Assembly (NCBI GenBank): GCA_017429345.1
Contig: JAFRPB010000020.1
Span: 1 to 43,067 of the forward strand
Length of the DNA stretch: 43,067 nt
Reading direction: 5' to 3'
Source: Clostridia bacterium
GTDB taxonomy: Bacteria; Bacillota; Clostridia; Oscillospirales; Acutalibacteraceae
Shown here piece by piece: positions 1-8,310 of the stretch. The notes below the pieces were generated by a model that worked only from the letters and a program-made list of their open reading frames with translations, was not told where the DNA came from and did no database searches. The stretch's first letter is position 1. Every line of letters begins with the position of its first letter. The translations under genes were made by a program, and so were the position numbers.

Positions 1-177
1 AGACGGGAGCGCCCTGCGCGGCTGCATTATCCGCCGAGGCAAAGCCGTTGTTTATTTTTTCTTTTTCTTTCTCTCGTAGACGGGAGCGCCCTGCGCGGCT
101 GCATTATCCGCCGAGGCAAAGCCGTTTTTTATTTTTTCTTTTTCTTTCTCTCGTAAACGGGAGCGCCCTGCGCGGCT
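1..177. repeat. 77-bp tandem repeat of the dnaD-like gene 3' end
   Basis: Two full units begin at positions 1 and 78, and a third, diverging copy begins at 155 inside the real gene. The first two are nearly identical. Each contains, on the minus strand, the last codons of the neighbouring gene including a poly-Lys end and a TAA stop. Because 77 is not a multiple of 3 and the gene already stops at 129, the extra copies are untranslated. The array touches the window edge, so more copies may lie outside. Confidence 0.9.
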
Positions 178-1253
178 GTGTTCTCCGCCGCGGCGATATC
201 GTAGGAAACGGCGGCTCTGCCCGCGGGCTTGTCTTTTTTGCCTGCGGCTGACGAGGTCTGCGCGGCTGCCGCGGCTTCGGATTTGCGCCGATCCGCCTTT
301 TCCGCACGGCTTTGACTGATCTGCGATGCGGTTCTCAGTCCCTCGGCATACCAGTTTGACAGGACCTTGTCCATATACGCAAAGCTGAAAGATGAGGTGT
401 GATCCGCCATCTCATCGTAAGCGAGCAGAAGCTCGTCCGCCCCGTAACCGAAATCCGTCGACCATTTGAACAGGTATTCGCTCTGCTTTTTTGACGGCGC
501 GGGATTCGCGCTGCCGATGCGCGCGGCGAAGGTTTTCCAGATCGACGCCGCCGTTTCCAGTGCGGCGATGCGCGCGTTCGCCGCCTCAACGGTGTCGATG
601 CCGTCGTGCGCCCAGTCTTCCGCCACGGAATAAATATATGAAAACCCGTTTTTGCCGTTCATTTTCGCGTATTCGCAGATCATCAGCACGACGGGCGGCG
701 GCAGCCCCAGATAGTCCACGCACAGAAGCAAGGGCGCCTGACTGTCGTACCCGATCGTCCTGCCGAGCGTTTTCTGGATCTGAAGGAAATACTCGCGGAT
801 CTCGGGATCTTCCGCGCAGCGGCGATTGATCTGCTGCGTTGTGGGTTTGATTGCCTTGTTGATATGCTTTTTTTCCGGCGCGGCGACCGGCTCCGGCTCC
901 CCGGCGCTTTTCCGTTCGTCGGATCCTTCCGCGGGAGGAACGGTATTTTTTTCTTCTTTCCTTGTTTCCGTTCCCGTCAGGGGGGCGTGCTGCGCCGAAG
1001 GCTGCGCGGCGGGCGTCTCTCCCTGCCGCAGGATCAGACCGCGCTCGATCCAGTAGTTCAGCGCGTCAAGCGCGTCTCCCTCCGAAAGACCGGTAAGAGC
1101 GGCGATCCGGTCGAGCTCCGCCGGCGCGCTCATATTTCTGTATACTGCGATCAGGACCTTGAGCTGCGCGGCTCCCGCGAGCTTAAGGCCCTTATCCGCC
1201 GCTTCCGTCGGCAGCATAAAATATCCTGATGCGGATGGAACGGGTATAAACAT
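129..1253 (-). CDS. DnaD-like replication/primosome protein
   Basis: This 374-residue protein is a probable DnaD/DnaB_2 family DNA-replication initiation factor. In this family such proteins help load the replicative helicase at the origin or at restart sites. The N-terminal ~90 residues look like a winged-helix module (residues LKLAGAAQLKVLIAVYRN, then a short helix pair). A charged linker is followed by two helical segments of DnaB_2 type, around residues 140-215 and 240-315. The second includes YLFKWSTDFGYGADELLLAY and an F-Y-M-KV-NW ending. The C-terminus ends in a run of lysines. The start is uncertain: the ATG at 1253 has a weak GGTGATG upstream, and an internal ATG 12 codons later has a better AGGA. 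It is transcribed divergently from the sugar isomerase gene. Confidence 0.8.
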   Translation of the reverse strand: MFIPVPSASGYFMLPTEAADKGLKLAGAAQLKVLIAVYRNMSAPAELDRIAALTGLSEGDALDALNYWIERGLILRQGETPAAQPSAQHAPLTGTETRKEEKNTVPPAEGSDERKSAGEPEPVAAPEKKHINKAIKPTTQQINRRCAEDPEIREYFLQIQKTLGRTIGYDSQAPLLLCVDYLGLPPPVVLMICEYAKMNGKNGFSYIYSVAEDWAHDGIDTVEAANARIAALETAASIWKTFAARIGSANPAPSKKQSEYLFKWSTDFGYGADELLLAYDEMADHTSSFSFAYMDKVLSNWYAEGLRTASQISQSRAEKADRRKSEAAAAAQTSSAAGKKDKPAGRAAVSYDIAAAENTAAQGAPVYERKKKKK

Positions 1254-1411
1254 CGATCATCACCGAAACAATTATAATAGAAAGAAGATATATAATACTA
1301 TAGCATACGGAAAGAGAAAAATAAATACCTATTTTTGTCCGATCCGGGGATATTTATATGTTTTTTACAAATATCGCGTCGCAAAACGGCGGCTTCTGCG
1401 AATTTTTTCTG

Positions 1412-1440
1412 TTGACGGCAGGGAGATTTTGGGGTATACT
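1412..1440 (+). promoter_or_regulatory. Sigma-A type promoter for the isomerase-cohesin operon
   Basis: TTGACG at 1412-1417 and TATACT at 1435-1440 are separated by 17 bp. They lie about 70 bp upstream of the ATG at 1508. This is the only good promoter seen before the isomerase and the closely following cohesin genes. Confidence 0.75.
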
Positions 1441-1507
1441 ATATGAGTATATTCAGATTTTATAACCTGAATCATCATATTCTGAACAGTCGGAAGGGAG
1501 AATTATT

Positions 1508-2356
1508 ATGAGATTTCCGATCGGTATTATTACAAGCAGCTTTCGTACGGACCTGCGCGCTTCGCTGCACAAGGCGGCTCAGCTCGGCGCGGACGGCGTG
1601 CAGATCTATGCGGTGTGCGGCGAGGTCAGCCCCGAAATGAGTGCTTCTGCGCGCGCGGAGCTGCGGGACGCGGTCGCCTCCGAGGGGCTTGTGATCAGCG
1701 CCCTCTGCGGCGATATGGGCACGGGCGGCTTCTGCTTCCCGGAGAATAACGCCTATAAGGTGGAATATTCCAAACGCATCGTGGATCTTGCCAAGGATCT
1801 GGGTACCGATATCATCACCACGCACATCGGCGTGGTTCCCGCGGATCCGTCTCATCCGCGCTTCGGCGTGATGCAGCAGGCCTGCGGTGAGCTCGCCGAA
1901 TATGCGGGGTCCGTCGGCGCGCATTTCGCGGTGGAGACAGGGCCCGAGCCCGCAAAGGTGCTCAAGGCGTTCCTCGACACGCTGCCCGGCACGGGCGTCG
2001 CGGTCAACCTCGATCCCGCGAACCTGAAAATGGTCTGCGACGACGATCCCGTCGAGGCGGTTCGCACGCTGAAGGATTATATCGTTCATACCCACGCCAA
2101 GGACGGCAAAATGCTGTACTTTAAAAATCCCGAGTTCATCTACGGCCTGCAGCAGGAGACGATCGTCACCGATCCCTCCTTTGCGGAGGTCCCGCTCGGG
2201 CAGGGGAATGTGGATTTCCCGCGGTATCTCAAGGCGCTCGAAGAGATCGGCTTTAAGGGTTTCCTTACGATCGAGCGCGAGGTCGGCGACGATCCCGCGG
2301 CGGATATCGCATCCGCGGTGGAGTTCCTGAAAAAAACGATGGCTGAAAACGTCTGA
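1508..2356 (+). CDS. Sugar phosphate isomerase/epimerase (TIM barrel)
   Basis: This 282-residue protein belongs to the xylose isomerase-like / AP-endonuclease-2 TIM-barrel superfamily. These are usually metal-dependent cytoplasmic sugar(-phosphate) isomerases or epimerases. Visible metal-ligand style motifs are the Glu of FAVETGPEP, the Asp of NLDPANL, the His pair of VHTHAKDG and the Glu of LTIERE, in the family's order. The substrate cannot be told from sequence. A GAAGGGAG ribosome binding site lies 7 nt before the ATG. Only 20 nt separate it from the first cohesin gene, so the two are probably co-transcribed. That pairing of a cytoplasmic enzyme with surface anchors is unexplained. Confidence 0.85.
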   Translation: MRFPIGIITSSFRTDLRASLHKAAQLGADGVQIYAVCGEVSPEMSASARAELRDAVASEGLVISALCGDMGTGGFCFPENNAYKVEYSKRIVDLAKDLGTDIITTHIGVVPADPSHPRFGVMQQACGELAEYAGSVGAHFAVETGPEPAKVLKAFLDTLPGTGVAVNLDPANLKMVCDDDPVEAVRTLKDYIVHTHAKDGKMLYFKNPEFIYGLQQETIVTDPSFAEVPLGQGNVDFPRYLKALEEIGFKGFLTIEREVGDDPAADIASAVEFLKKTMAENV

Positions 2357-2376
2357 AGAAAGGTTGTGTTTCATTT

Positions 2377-3186
2377 ATGAAAAGAATTCTTTCGGTTTTC
2401 ATATCCGTGCTCGTCGCGGTATTGTTTGCCGTATCCGCGTTCGCCGCGTCTCCCGCGGTCAAACTTGAATGCGGCAAAGCGGCGGAAGGGGAGATTCTTT
2501 ACGTCGACGTTGTTCTGAGCGGCTGCGAGGGACTCACGAGCGCCGATTTGAAGTTTAACTTCGATCCGGGCGTGCTCTCGTTCCTCGGCGCGCTGCTGCA
2601 GGGCGCCGCCGCGGGAGACGAAGATCTGATCGCCGTGTTCTCCGAACCCGCGGACGCAAACGCCGACGGCTGCGTCGCAATGTCTTTTATACATTTGGAC
2701 AAGCTTTCCGCGGAAGAGGGCGACGGAGTGTTGTGTCAGCTTGCGTTCCGCACCGGCAGCGGCAGCAGCACGGTGAAAGCGAAGGCGGACAGTTTTGCCT
2801 TCGGCAATGAAAACGTTTCCCCGTCACTCGGCACGTGCAGATATTCCGCCGGACTCGGTTCGTTTTTCAAACAGTACGGATCGATCGTGCTGATCTGCGC
2901 CGTCTCGTTGGTCGTGATCGTTGTGCTCGTCGTTCTGCTGATCATAATCCGGAAAATGAAGAAGAATATTCCCGTTCCGGTAGTGCCTTTCGACGACGCG
3001 GACGCCGCGCAGACGGAAGCCAGAACGGTCGTGCTGACCGATCCCGAGGCGTTTCCCGAAGAGCCGGAAACAGCAGAGGAGCCGGAGACCACGGAAATAA
3101 CGGAGCCTGCAGAGGATGACGCGCCTTATTCGGATACGGAAGAATCTAACGAAAAAGAAGAAAAGGATGATAATGATGAAAATTAA
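2377..3186 (+). CDS. Membrane-anchored cohesin-like protein 1
   Basis: The protein has 269 residues: signal peptide 1-24 (ending SAFA), one cohesin-like domain at about 25-155, a transmembrane helix at about 169-191, a basic stop-transfer (RKMKKN), and a 75-residue Glu/Asp/Thr-rich cytoplasmic tail. The cohesin assignment rests on the alternating beta pattern with G-LTSADLKFNFDPGVLSF in the second to third strands and a late F-T-A-style strand. This matches type I cohesins (AGF-x-DFxLxYDPxxL). Cohesins bind dockerins. This one would display its domain outside the cell as an anchor. It is the first of three adjacent genes of the same design and overlaps the next gene. The acidic inner tail is absent from the other two anchors. 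Confidence 0.75.
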   Translation: MKRILSVFISVLVAVLFAVSAFAASPAVKLECGKAAEGEILYVDVVLSGCEGLTSADLKFNFDPGVLSFLGALLQGAAAGDEDLIAVFSEPADANADGCVAMSFIHLDKLSAEEGDGVLCQLAFRTGSGSSTVKAKADSFAFGNENVSPSLGTCRYSAGLGSFFKQYGSIVLICAVSLVVIVVLVVLLIIIRKMKKNIPVPVVPFDDADAAQTEARTVVLTDPEAFPEEPETAEEPETTEITEPAEDDAPYSDTEESNEKEEKDDNDEN

Positions 3187-3940
3187 AGCTGTTTTTGCTC
3201 TGATCGTTGTGTCGGCGTTGTTTATGCTCGCACTGACGCCTGCGTTTGCCGCGCAGCCTGCCGTGAACGTGACTTCGGGCGAGTGCAAGGTCGGCGAGAC
3301 GGTGACGGTTCTGCTCTCCATGACGGACGTCGCGGGATTTACCGCCGGCGATCTGCACCTTCAGTATAACCCTCATATGGTGCGCCTGACAAAGATCGAA
3401 GACTGCGACGATATCAATTCCAAGGGCGTTTATCACGCCGAGACGGAACTGATCAAGGATGAGAATGAACTGGACGCAGACGGAATGCCCGTACATAATC
3501 TGAATATTTCGCTCTTCCATGAGGAACAATTTCCTCAGTCGCTGAATACCTGCGAATTGTTCCGGCTGACGTTTACCGCTCTCAGCGGCGGGGAGTGTCC
3601 GCTGGTGATCGCCGCGTCGTCCTTCAATATCAACGATGAAGAGGTCTATCCCGTTCTGAACAGCGGCCTGCTGAAGATCGAAGGCGAAGAAGGCCAGACC
3701 TGGGATTATGAGAAGGGCGTGATCGACGACGTCATTTATACCGACGCGGATTATCCCTATGCGCCGCTGAACCCGACCGTGCCGCGCACCTACGCTTCGA
3801 CCGGGGCGAATACCCCGAAACCGACGACGGAGAAAAAATCCAACGCGATCGCGATCATCGCCGTAGTAGTTGTCGTCATCGTTGCCGCGATCGTCGTGGG
3901 CGTGGTCGTTTCGGGCAGAAAAAAATATGTCAAAGAGTAA
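3176..3940 (+). CDS. Membrane-anchored cohesin-like protein 2
   Basis: The protein has 254 residues: signal peptide about 1-25 (LTPAFA), a cohesin-like domain at about 27-170 (VAGFTAGDLHLQYNPHMVRL is the clearest motif), a short Pro/Thr linker, a C-terminal transmembrane helix made of Ile/Val/Ala, and a short basic tail (RKKYVKE). The reading frame is open further upstream, but AAAAGGA at 3161-3167 places the start at the ATG at 3173 or 3176. The gene begins inside the last codons of cohesin gene 1, so translation is probably coupled. It is closer in sequence to cohesin protein 3 (shared LQYNP/IQYNP, LNTCE/LDTCE and GGECPL motifs) than to protein 1. Confidence 0.75.
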   Translation: MKIKAVFALIVVSALFMLALTPAFAAQPAVNVTSGECKVGETVTVLLSMTDVAGFTAGDLHLQYNPHMVRLTKIEDCDDINSKGVYHAETELIKDENELDADGMPVHNLNISLFHEEQFPQSLNTCELFRLTFTALSGGECPLVIAASSFNINDEEVYPVLNSGLLKIEGEEGQTWDYEKGVIDDVIYTDADYPYAPLNPTVPRTYASTGANTPKPTTEKKSNAIAIIAVVVVVIVAAIVVGVVVSGRKKYVKE

Positions 3941-3989
3941 AGCAAAATAAACAATCTTAAAGAATTAAACATTTGGGAGGAGAATCATC

Positions 3990-4760
3990 ATGAAAAAAGC
4001 AGCCGCTTTGTTTCTGGCTCTTTTGATCGGCCTGTTTTCGATTTTGCCCTGTTTCGCGATTGACGATCCCGATTTTGTCGCCGCTGCGGAAAAAACGAAA
4101 AAACCGCTGGTGTATCTGACGGATATCAAGGGGAAGGCCGGCAGCAGTAAAAAGGTTTCCGCAACGCTGATGTTCGCGCATGCCAAGGGCTTTACGAGCG
4201 GGGATCTCGTAATTCAGTATAACCCTTACATGCTCGAATACGCGGGCTTTGTGCCGTCGGCGACGATGGGCAATTCCAACGTATATATTAACTATACGGA
4301 AAAAACCGGCCCCGACGTATTGGATATTTACGGCAACATCGCGCATGAGGTATATATTTCCCTGCTTCATATGAATGAGTTTGACAAGGATCTGGATACC
4401 TGCGAGATCGGAACGGTGTATTTCAAGCCGATCGGCGGCGGCGAATGCCCGTTGGAGCTGACGGCGATGAGCTTTGACGTCGGCGGTGAAGACGCAAAGT
4501 GCGAAGTGCGCAGCGCGACGGCGAAGATCTCGGGCGAAAAGGCCTCCGAATGGGACTATACCGCGATCACATCCGCTTATCTTGAGATCCCGGATGATTC
4601 ACCGTATGTCGTCGTGAAGCCGAAGCTGAGCAAGTTCCCCGTCTGGGCGATCATCGTATTGGTTATCGCCGCGATCGCGGTTTTCGCGCTGGTCTTCCTG
4701 TTTGTTATCAAAGGGAAGAATTATGTCGCCGACGACGGAGAAACGCCGCCGAAGAAATAA
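3990..4760 (+). CDS. Membrane-anchored cohesin-like protein 3
   Basis: The protein has 256 residues: a signal peptide ending LPCFA, a cohesin-like domain at about 37-185 (AKGFTSGDLVIQYNPYMLEY; DLDTCEIGTVYF; GGGECPLEL), a transmembrane segment at about 213-236, and a short polar tail. A clear GGAGGAG site precedes the ATG. It lies 50 nt after cohesin gene 2 and just before a strong terminator, so it is the last gene of the isomerase-cohesin operon. In classical systems a membrane- or wall-bound cohesin holds dockerin-bearing scaffoldins. Here it is a candidate partner for the dockerins encoded at 10871-18430, 22249-24692 and 35905-43067 (inference). Confidence 0.75.
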   Translation: MKKAAALFLALLIGLFSILPCFAIDDPDFVAAAEKTKKPLVYLTDIKGKAGSSKKVSATLMFAHAKGFTSGDLVIQYNPYMLEYAGFVPSATMGNSNVYINYTEKTGPDVLDIYGNIAHEVYISLLHMNEFDKDLDTCEIGTVYFKPIGGGECPLELTAMSFDVGGEDAKCEVRSATAKISGEKASEWDYTAITSAYLEIPDDSPYVVVKPKLSKFPVWAIIVLVIAAIAVFALVFLFVIKGKNYVADDGETPPKK

Positions 4761-4820
4761 TCGATCGGAAAAATCGCATGAATGCGGCGCTGTGCGGTTG
4801 CGTAAGCACGGCGCTGCATA

Positions 4821-4857
4821 AAAAACAGATCCCGTTCTCGTCAACGGGATCTGTTTT
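4821..4857. terminator. Bidirectional intrinsic terminator
   Basis: A perfect 13-bp stem (arms 4824-4836 and 4843-4855, loop CTCGTC) is flanked by A-runs on the left and T-runs on the right. It can end both the plus-strand cohesin operon and the minus-strand aminotransferase operon. Confidence 0.9.
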
Positions 4858-4891
4858 TTATACGCGACGCATTCGCGTGCGAAAACTTCTT

Positions 4892-6082
4892 TCAGAACCG
4901 GTATTCTTCGAACGCCTTTCTGAACGCGGAAATCGATTTTTCGATCATTTCCCCGCTCACGCAGTAGGATATGCGCAGGAACCGCCTGCAGCCGAAGGAT
5001 TCGCCCGGCACCAGAAGCAGGTCGTATTTTTTCGCGTGTTCGCTGAAGCGGTTGCCGTCACCGTCCGGCGCTTCGATGAACATATAGAACGCGCCCTTCG
5101 GATAGACGCATCTATAACCGATCTCCGTCAGCGCGGAGTAGAGAAGATCTCTGTTCGACGCGTATTCCGTGAGATCCGGCCGGATCCCCGCGCAGCGCTC
5201 GATCACCCGCTGCAAAAGCGAGGGCGCGCAGACGTAGCCGCAGGCTCTCGCCGCGCCTGCGATCGCGGCGTAAAGACGGCTGCTCTCGTCCGCCGCGGCG
5301 GGAACCAGCACGTAACCGATACGCTCGCCCGGCAGGGAGAGCGATTTGCTGTAGGAGTAGCAGACGATCGTGTTTTTATAATACAGCGGCGGAAACGGTA
5401 CGCTTTCGCCGTCATAGACCAGCTCGCGGTACGGCTCGTCGGAGATCAGATAGATCGCGCGGCCGTATTCGGCGGATTTTTTCTCCAGCAGCCCGGCAAG
5501 CTTTTTGATCGTTTCTTCCGAATAGATCGTGCCGGACGGATTGTTCGGCGAGTTGATGATCACCGCCGCGGTATTCGCCGTGATCGCGCCTTCCAGCGCG
5601 CCGAAATCGATCTGAAACGCTTTTTCATCGGCGGGCACGAGCACGAATCTGCCGCCGTTCGCTTCGACGAAGCAGCGGTATTCCGGGAAAAACGGCGCGA
5701 TGCCGATGATCTCCGTCTCTGCGCCGACGATCAGCGCGCGCAGCGTTGAGACAAGAGACGCCGCGGCGCCGCAGGAGATATACAGCTCCGCGGGGGTGAA
5801 CGCGGTGCCGAAACGCGCGTTCAGATCCTCCGCGATCGCTCTGCGCGTTCCTTCGCTTCCCTGCGCGCTGGTGTAACCGTGCACCGCGACGGACGGAAGA
5901 GACGCGATGATATCCGCGATCGCCTCGTTCACTTCCTTCGGCGCGGGTACGCTGGGATTGCCGAGACTGAAATCATAAATATTTTCTCTGCCCACAAGCT
6001 TCGCGCGCTCATTGCCGTATTCGAACAGGTCGCGGATCACGGAACGGTTCGAGCCGAGGGCGTACATTTTATCGTTGATCAT
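4892..6082 (-). CDS. PLP-dependent aminotransferase, class I/II
   Basis: This 396-residue protein is a fold-type I aminotransferase that moves amino groups between an amino acid and a 2-oxoacid using pyridoxal phosphate in the cytoplasm. Diagnostic motifs are the substrate/PLP Asn in NSPNNPSGTIY (about 178-187), the DEPY motif at 215-218, the Schiff-base lysine in YSYSKSLSLPGERIG (Lys about 246), and an Arg near the C-terminus in FLRISY. Length fits the family. The specificity (aspartate versus aromatic or alanine) is not determinable here. A good GGAGC site precedes the ATG. It lies 36 nt downstream of the GT87-like gene, probably in one operon. Confidence 0.9.
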   Translation of the reverse strand: MINDKMYALGSNRSVIRDLFEYGNERAKLVGRENIYDFSLGNPSVPAPKEVNEAIADIIASLPSVAVHGYTSAQGSEGTRRAIAEDLNARFGTAFTPAELYISCGAAASLVSTLRALIVGAETEIIGIAPFFPEYRCFVEANGGRFVLVPADEKAFQIDFGALEGAITANTAAVIINSPNNPSGTIYSEETIKKLAGLLEKKSAEYGRAIYLISDEPYRELVYDGESVPFPPLYYKNTIVCYSYSKSLSLPGERIGYVLVPAAADESSRLYAAIAGAARACGYVCAPSLLQRVIERCAGIRPDLTEYASNRDLLYSALTEIGYRCVYPKGAFYMFIEAPDGDGNRFSEHAKKYDLLLVPGESFGCRRFLRISYCVSGEMIEKSISAFRKAFEEYRF

Positions 6083-6118
6083 TCGTTCTGGCTCCTTTTT
6101 TCGGGTTTCGGGAGAAAA

Positions 6119-7489
6119 TCAGATCTCAATGTCTTTTTTTCCCGCAGGTTTGACCGACGTCTTTTTTATTCTTTTTTCGGATCCGCCGAAGAAAGATACC
6201 GGCGAATAACCGTTTTGAATACAGCTCAGGAAATTGATCAGCCCCTCAAGGCAGAGGAACAGGAACAGCAGCTGTACCGCAGGCATCGCGAAGAGCTGAT
6301 TCGCGCTGAGGATCGGATCCACGTTCAGCGCCTCAAACAGACGCTGCATGATCTCGGGCTTGAAATACCAGAAACAGGGCAGCGGCAGCAGGATCAGGCA
6401 GAAAAGGACAAGATACAGCCAGTCGATTTTGCGTTTTTTTGTTTCCGCCGAAATGAATACGATGAACGGAACGACGAAAAACACCAGCACGGAGATGGAC
6501 GATACTATGCGCATATTCACGATGAAATATGCAAGAAGCGTATATCTCTGCCAATCCTTCGGCACAACAAACATCATTGCCGCGGCGATGAGACAGGTGA
6601 CGACACAGGCGATCTCCCCGGCTGTTTTCCCGCCGCCCAGCAGGGTGATGAAGCTGGAGGCGCTCACGCTCGTCAGTGAGAAACCGATTTTATGATCCGC
6701 CCCGTAGGCAAACAGATTCTTGAAATACACAATAAGGTCCGCGCCGAAATGATAGAACAGCGCCGGGATAACGAACATGACCAGGAAAAAGATCCCCGTT
6801 CGGAGCAGATCTTTATACCGCTTTTTCTGAAGGAAAACCAAAAAGAATATTATGGGATAGAGCTTCAGCGCGGCTGCAAAGGCAAGCGTTAAATATGAGA
6901 AATTCTGCAGCATCTCATTGTCGCTGTCATGGAAAAAGACGAAAAATGCGGTGCAGATCATAGCGAGCAGAGCGATATTGCCGCGTTCGACACAATAAAA
7001 CAGCGGGTAGATAAAGAGAAATCCGAACGAAAGCGCCAGCCTGAGGCTTTTATTCTTTTCGCTCTGCAGATATCCGCGCAGCGTAAAAGCGAAAGCCGCA
7101 AGACAAATCGTTGTGAATACGTAGAAAATCACGATCGACTGCTGGTTCACCTGCATGGCGTACCGTTGCTGGTATGTGCTGTCGATCACGCTTTGCGGGA
7201 TCATATGCGCCAGCAGAAAGAATATCAGGTTCGCCAGCGGCGTATTGATCGAACCGTTTTCGTACAGCGACATGTCCTTGGCGTCCCGGAGCGAATTGAA
7301 AAACTCCATAAAGTAATCCTGCCGCGTCGAATTATCGACATAAAACAGCATTTTCAGGAAAGACTCCCCCCGGCTGCGCAGCGACATCAGCAATATCACG
7401 GCGAAGCACAGACCGAACAGGACGAGAAATGCAATGATGAAGGCGGACTGGCGGTCCGGCTTTTTTTTCAGCAGAGAGAGTTTGTTCAT
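6119..7489 (-). CDS. GT87-type polytopic membrane glycosyltransferase
   Basis: This 456-residue protein has about ten hydrophobic helices. It carries motifs typical of the DUF2029/GT87 family of polyprenyl-phosphate-sugar dependent transferases: a CVERGN segment about one third in, and an AAALKLYPIIFFLVFLQKKRY segment after it. The N-terminus is basic and the C-terminus (KKTSVKPAGKKD) is cytosolic-like. It probably transfers a sugar from a lipid carrier outside the membrane to a glycan or glycolipid. The product is unknown. The ATG at 7489 has a GGAGGT site. It is the first gene of a two-gene minus-strand operon with the aminotransferase. Confidence 0.75.
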   Translation of the reverse strand: MNKLSLLKKKPDRQSAFIIAFLVLFGLCFAVILLMSLRSRGESFLKMLFYVDNSTRQDYFMEFFNSLRDAKDMSLYENGSINTPLANLIFFLLAHMIPQSVIDSTYQQRYAMQVNQQSIVIFYVFTTICLAAFAFTLRGYLQSEKNKSLRLALSFGFLFIYPLFYCVERGNIALLAMICTAFFVFFHDSDNEMLQNFSYLTLAFAAALKLYPIIFFLVFLQKKRYKDLLRTGIFFLVMFVIPALFYHFGADLIVYFKNLFAYGADHKIGFSLTSVSASSFITLLGGGKTAGEIACVVTCLIAAAMMFVVPKDWQRYTLLAYFIVNMRIVSSISVLVFFVVPFIVFISAETKKRKIDWLYLVLFCLILLPLPCFWYFKPEIMQRLFEALNVDPILSANQLFAMPAVQLLFLFLCLEGLINFLSCIQNGYSPVSFFGGSEKRIKKTSVKPAGKKDIEI

Positions 7490-7810
7490 ATCGGCGATAC
7501 CTCCGAAGGATCAGGTCGTCATTCTTTATATATGATTCCTTTATAATAAGTCATTTTATCATATCGGTTTCAATTTTGCAATGAATATTTGAGCCGCGGA
7601 TCGATTTTTCGCAAAAAAAACAGAAAAACGGGGGAGTTTTCGGCGGATATAAGACAATTATTTCAGTGTTCATTTTAAATTAAAAGAAAATTCATAATTC
7701 ATTCATCAAAGTTTATGTCGAATAGTGTATATTATGATTCGTAGTTCGCATAATTATTCACTTCGCGAATATTTCTTTTGACGATATCTTTTTTTCATAA
7801 TCCCCTCTTC
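7490..7810. other. AT-rich intergenic region without a gene
   Basis: This is an AT-rich stretch between the minus-strand GT87-like gene and the repeat element. It probably holds the promoter of the minus-strand operon, but I could not pick a convincing -35/-10 pair. I see no coding frame with a ribosome binding site. Confidence 0.5.
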
Positions 7811-7814
7811 CCCT

Positions 7815-8210
7815 AAAGTCCGGATCCGGTAACTTGTTGCCGGATCCGTGACTTTTTTTGCGTTTTGCGTGCTGCGTGTTGCGTGTTTCGTACTGCGTGC
7901 TGAGATCTGAGCTTGAGAAGCCGCTGCGCGACGAAGAGCAAAAATGAAAAATGAAAAGTGAAAAATGAAAAATTGCGGAAAAGCGCTTCGCGCCTTTTTA
8001 TCATGGAAAATGCCGATTCCGGTTCACCGCTCACTTTTCACTGTTCACTGCTCACTTTTCACCGTTCACCGTTCACGACTTCACGATTGCAGAATAACGA
8101 TCTCAGGGCCTTGCCGTATCGATTGCAACACGCAAAACGCAACACGCAAAACGACTTCACGATTTCACGATTTCACGGCTTCACGATTGCCTGCTGCCGG
8201 ACTTTTTTCC
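7815..8210. repeat. Heptamer-repeat intergenic element H1 (nested inverted arms)
   Basis: It begins with a terminator-like hairpin (7815-7859, arms around GGATCCGG, followed by seven Ts). Next come degenerate 7-bp repeats of TGCGTGT type (7860-7905), then TGAAAAA-type repeats (7941-7973). A small hairpin AAAAGCGCTTCGCGCCTTTT sits at about 7978-7997. After it the complementary arms follow in reverse order: TTCACTG-type repeats (about 8030-8085), a GATCTCAG word mirroring GAGATC, and CGCAAAA/CGCAACA repeats (8127-8155). A TTCACGA-type run ends it. There is no coding capacity beyond shadow frames. Confidence 0.8.
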
Positions 8211-8239
8211 TTCCGCGGCAAAATATATGAAAATAATTA

Positions 8240-8268
8240 TTGTAAATCGTATTTGTTTATGTTATACT
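8240..8268 (+). promoter_or_regulatory. Promoter of the GH95-like gene
   Basis: TTGTAA (8240-8245) and TATACT (8263-8268) are spaced by 17 bp, 42 bp before the ATG at 8311 and just after repeat element H1. Confidence 0.65.
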
Positions 8269-8310
8269 AATTCCGAATATGAGAAATTATACCTTCGGAG
8301 GATGATTTTT

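Noticed and set aside
7850..8200. CRISPR-like array from the closely spaced repeats of element H1
   Set aside because: The units are 7-8 bp without spacers of constant length and no cas gene is near; they are tandem degenerate words, not repeat-spacer units.
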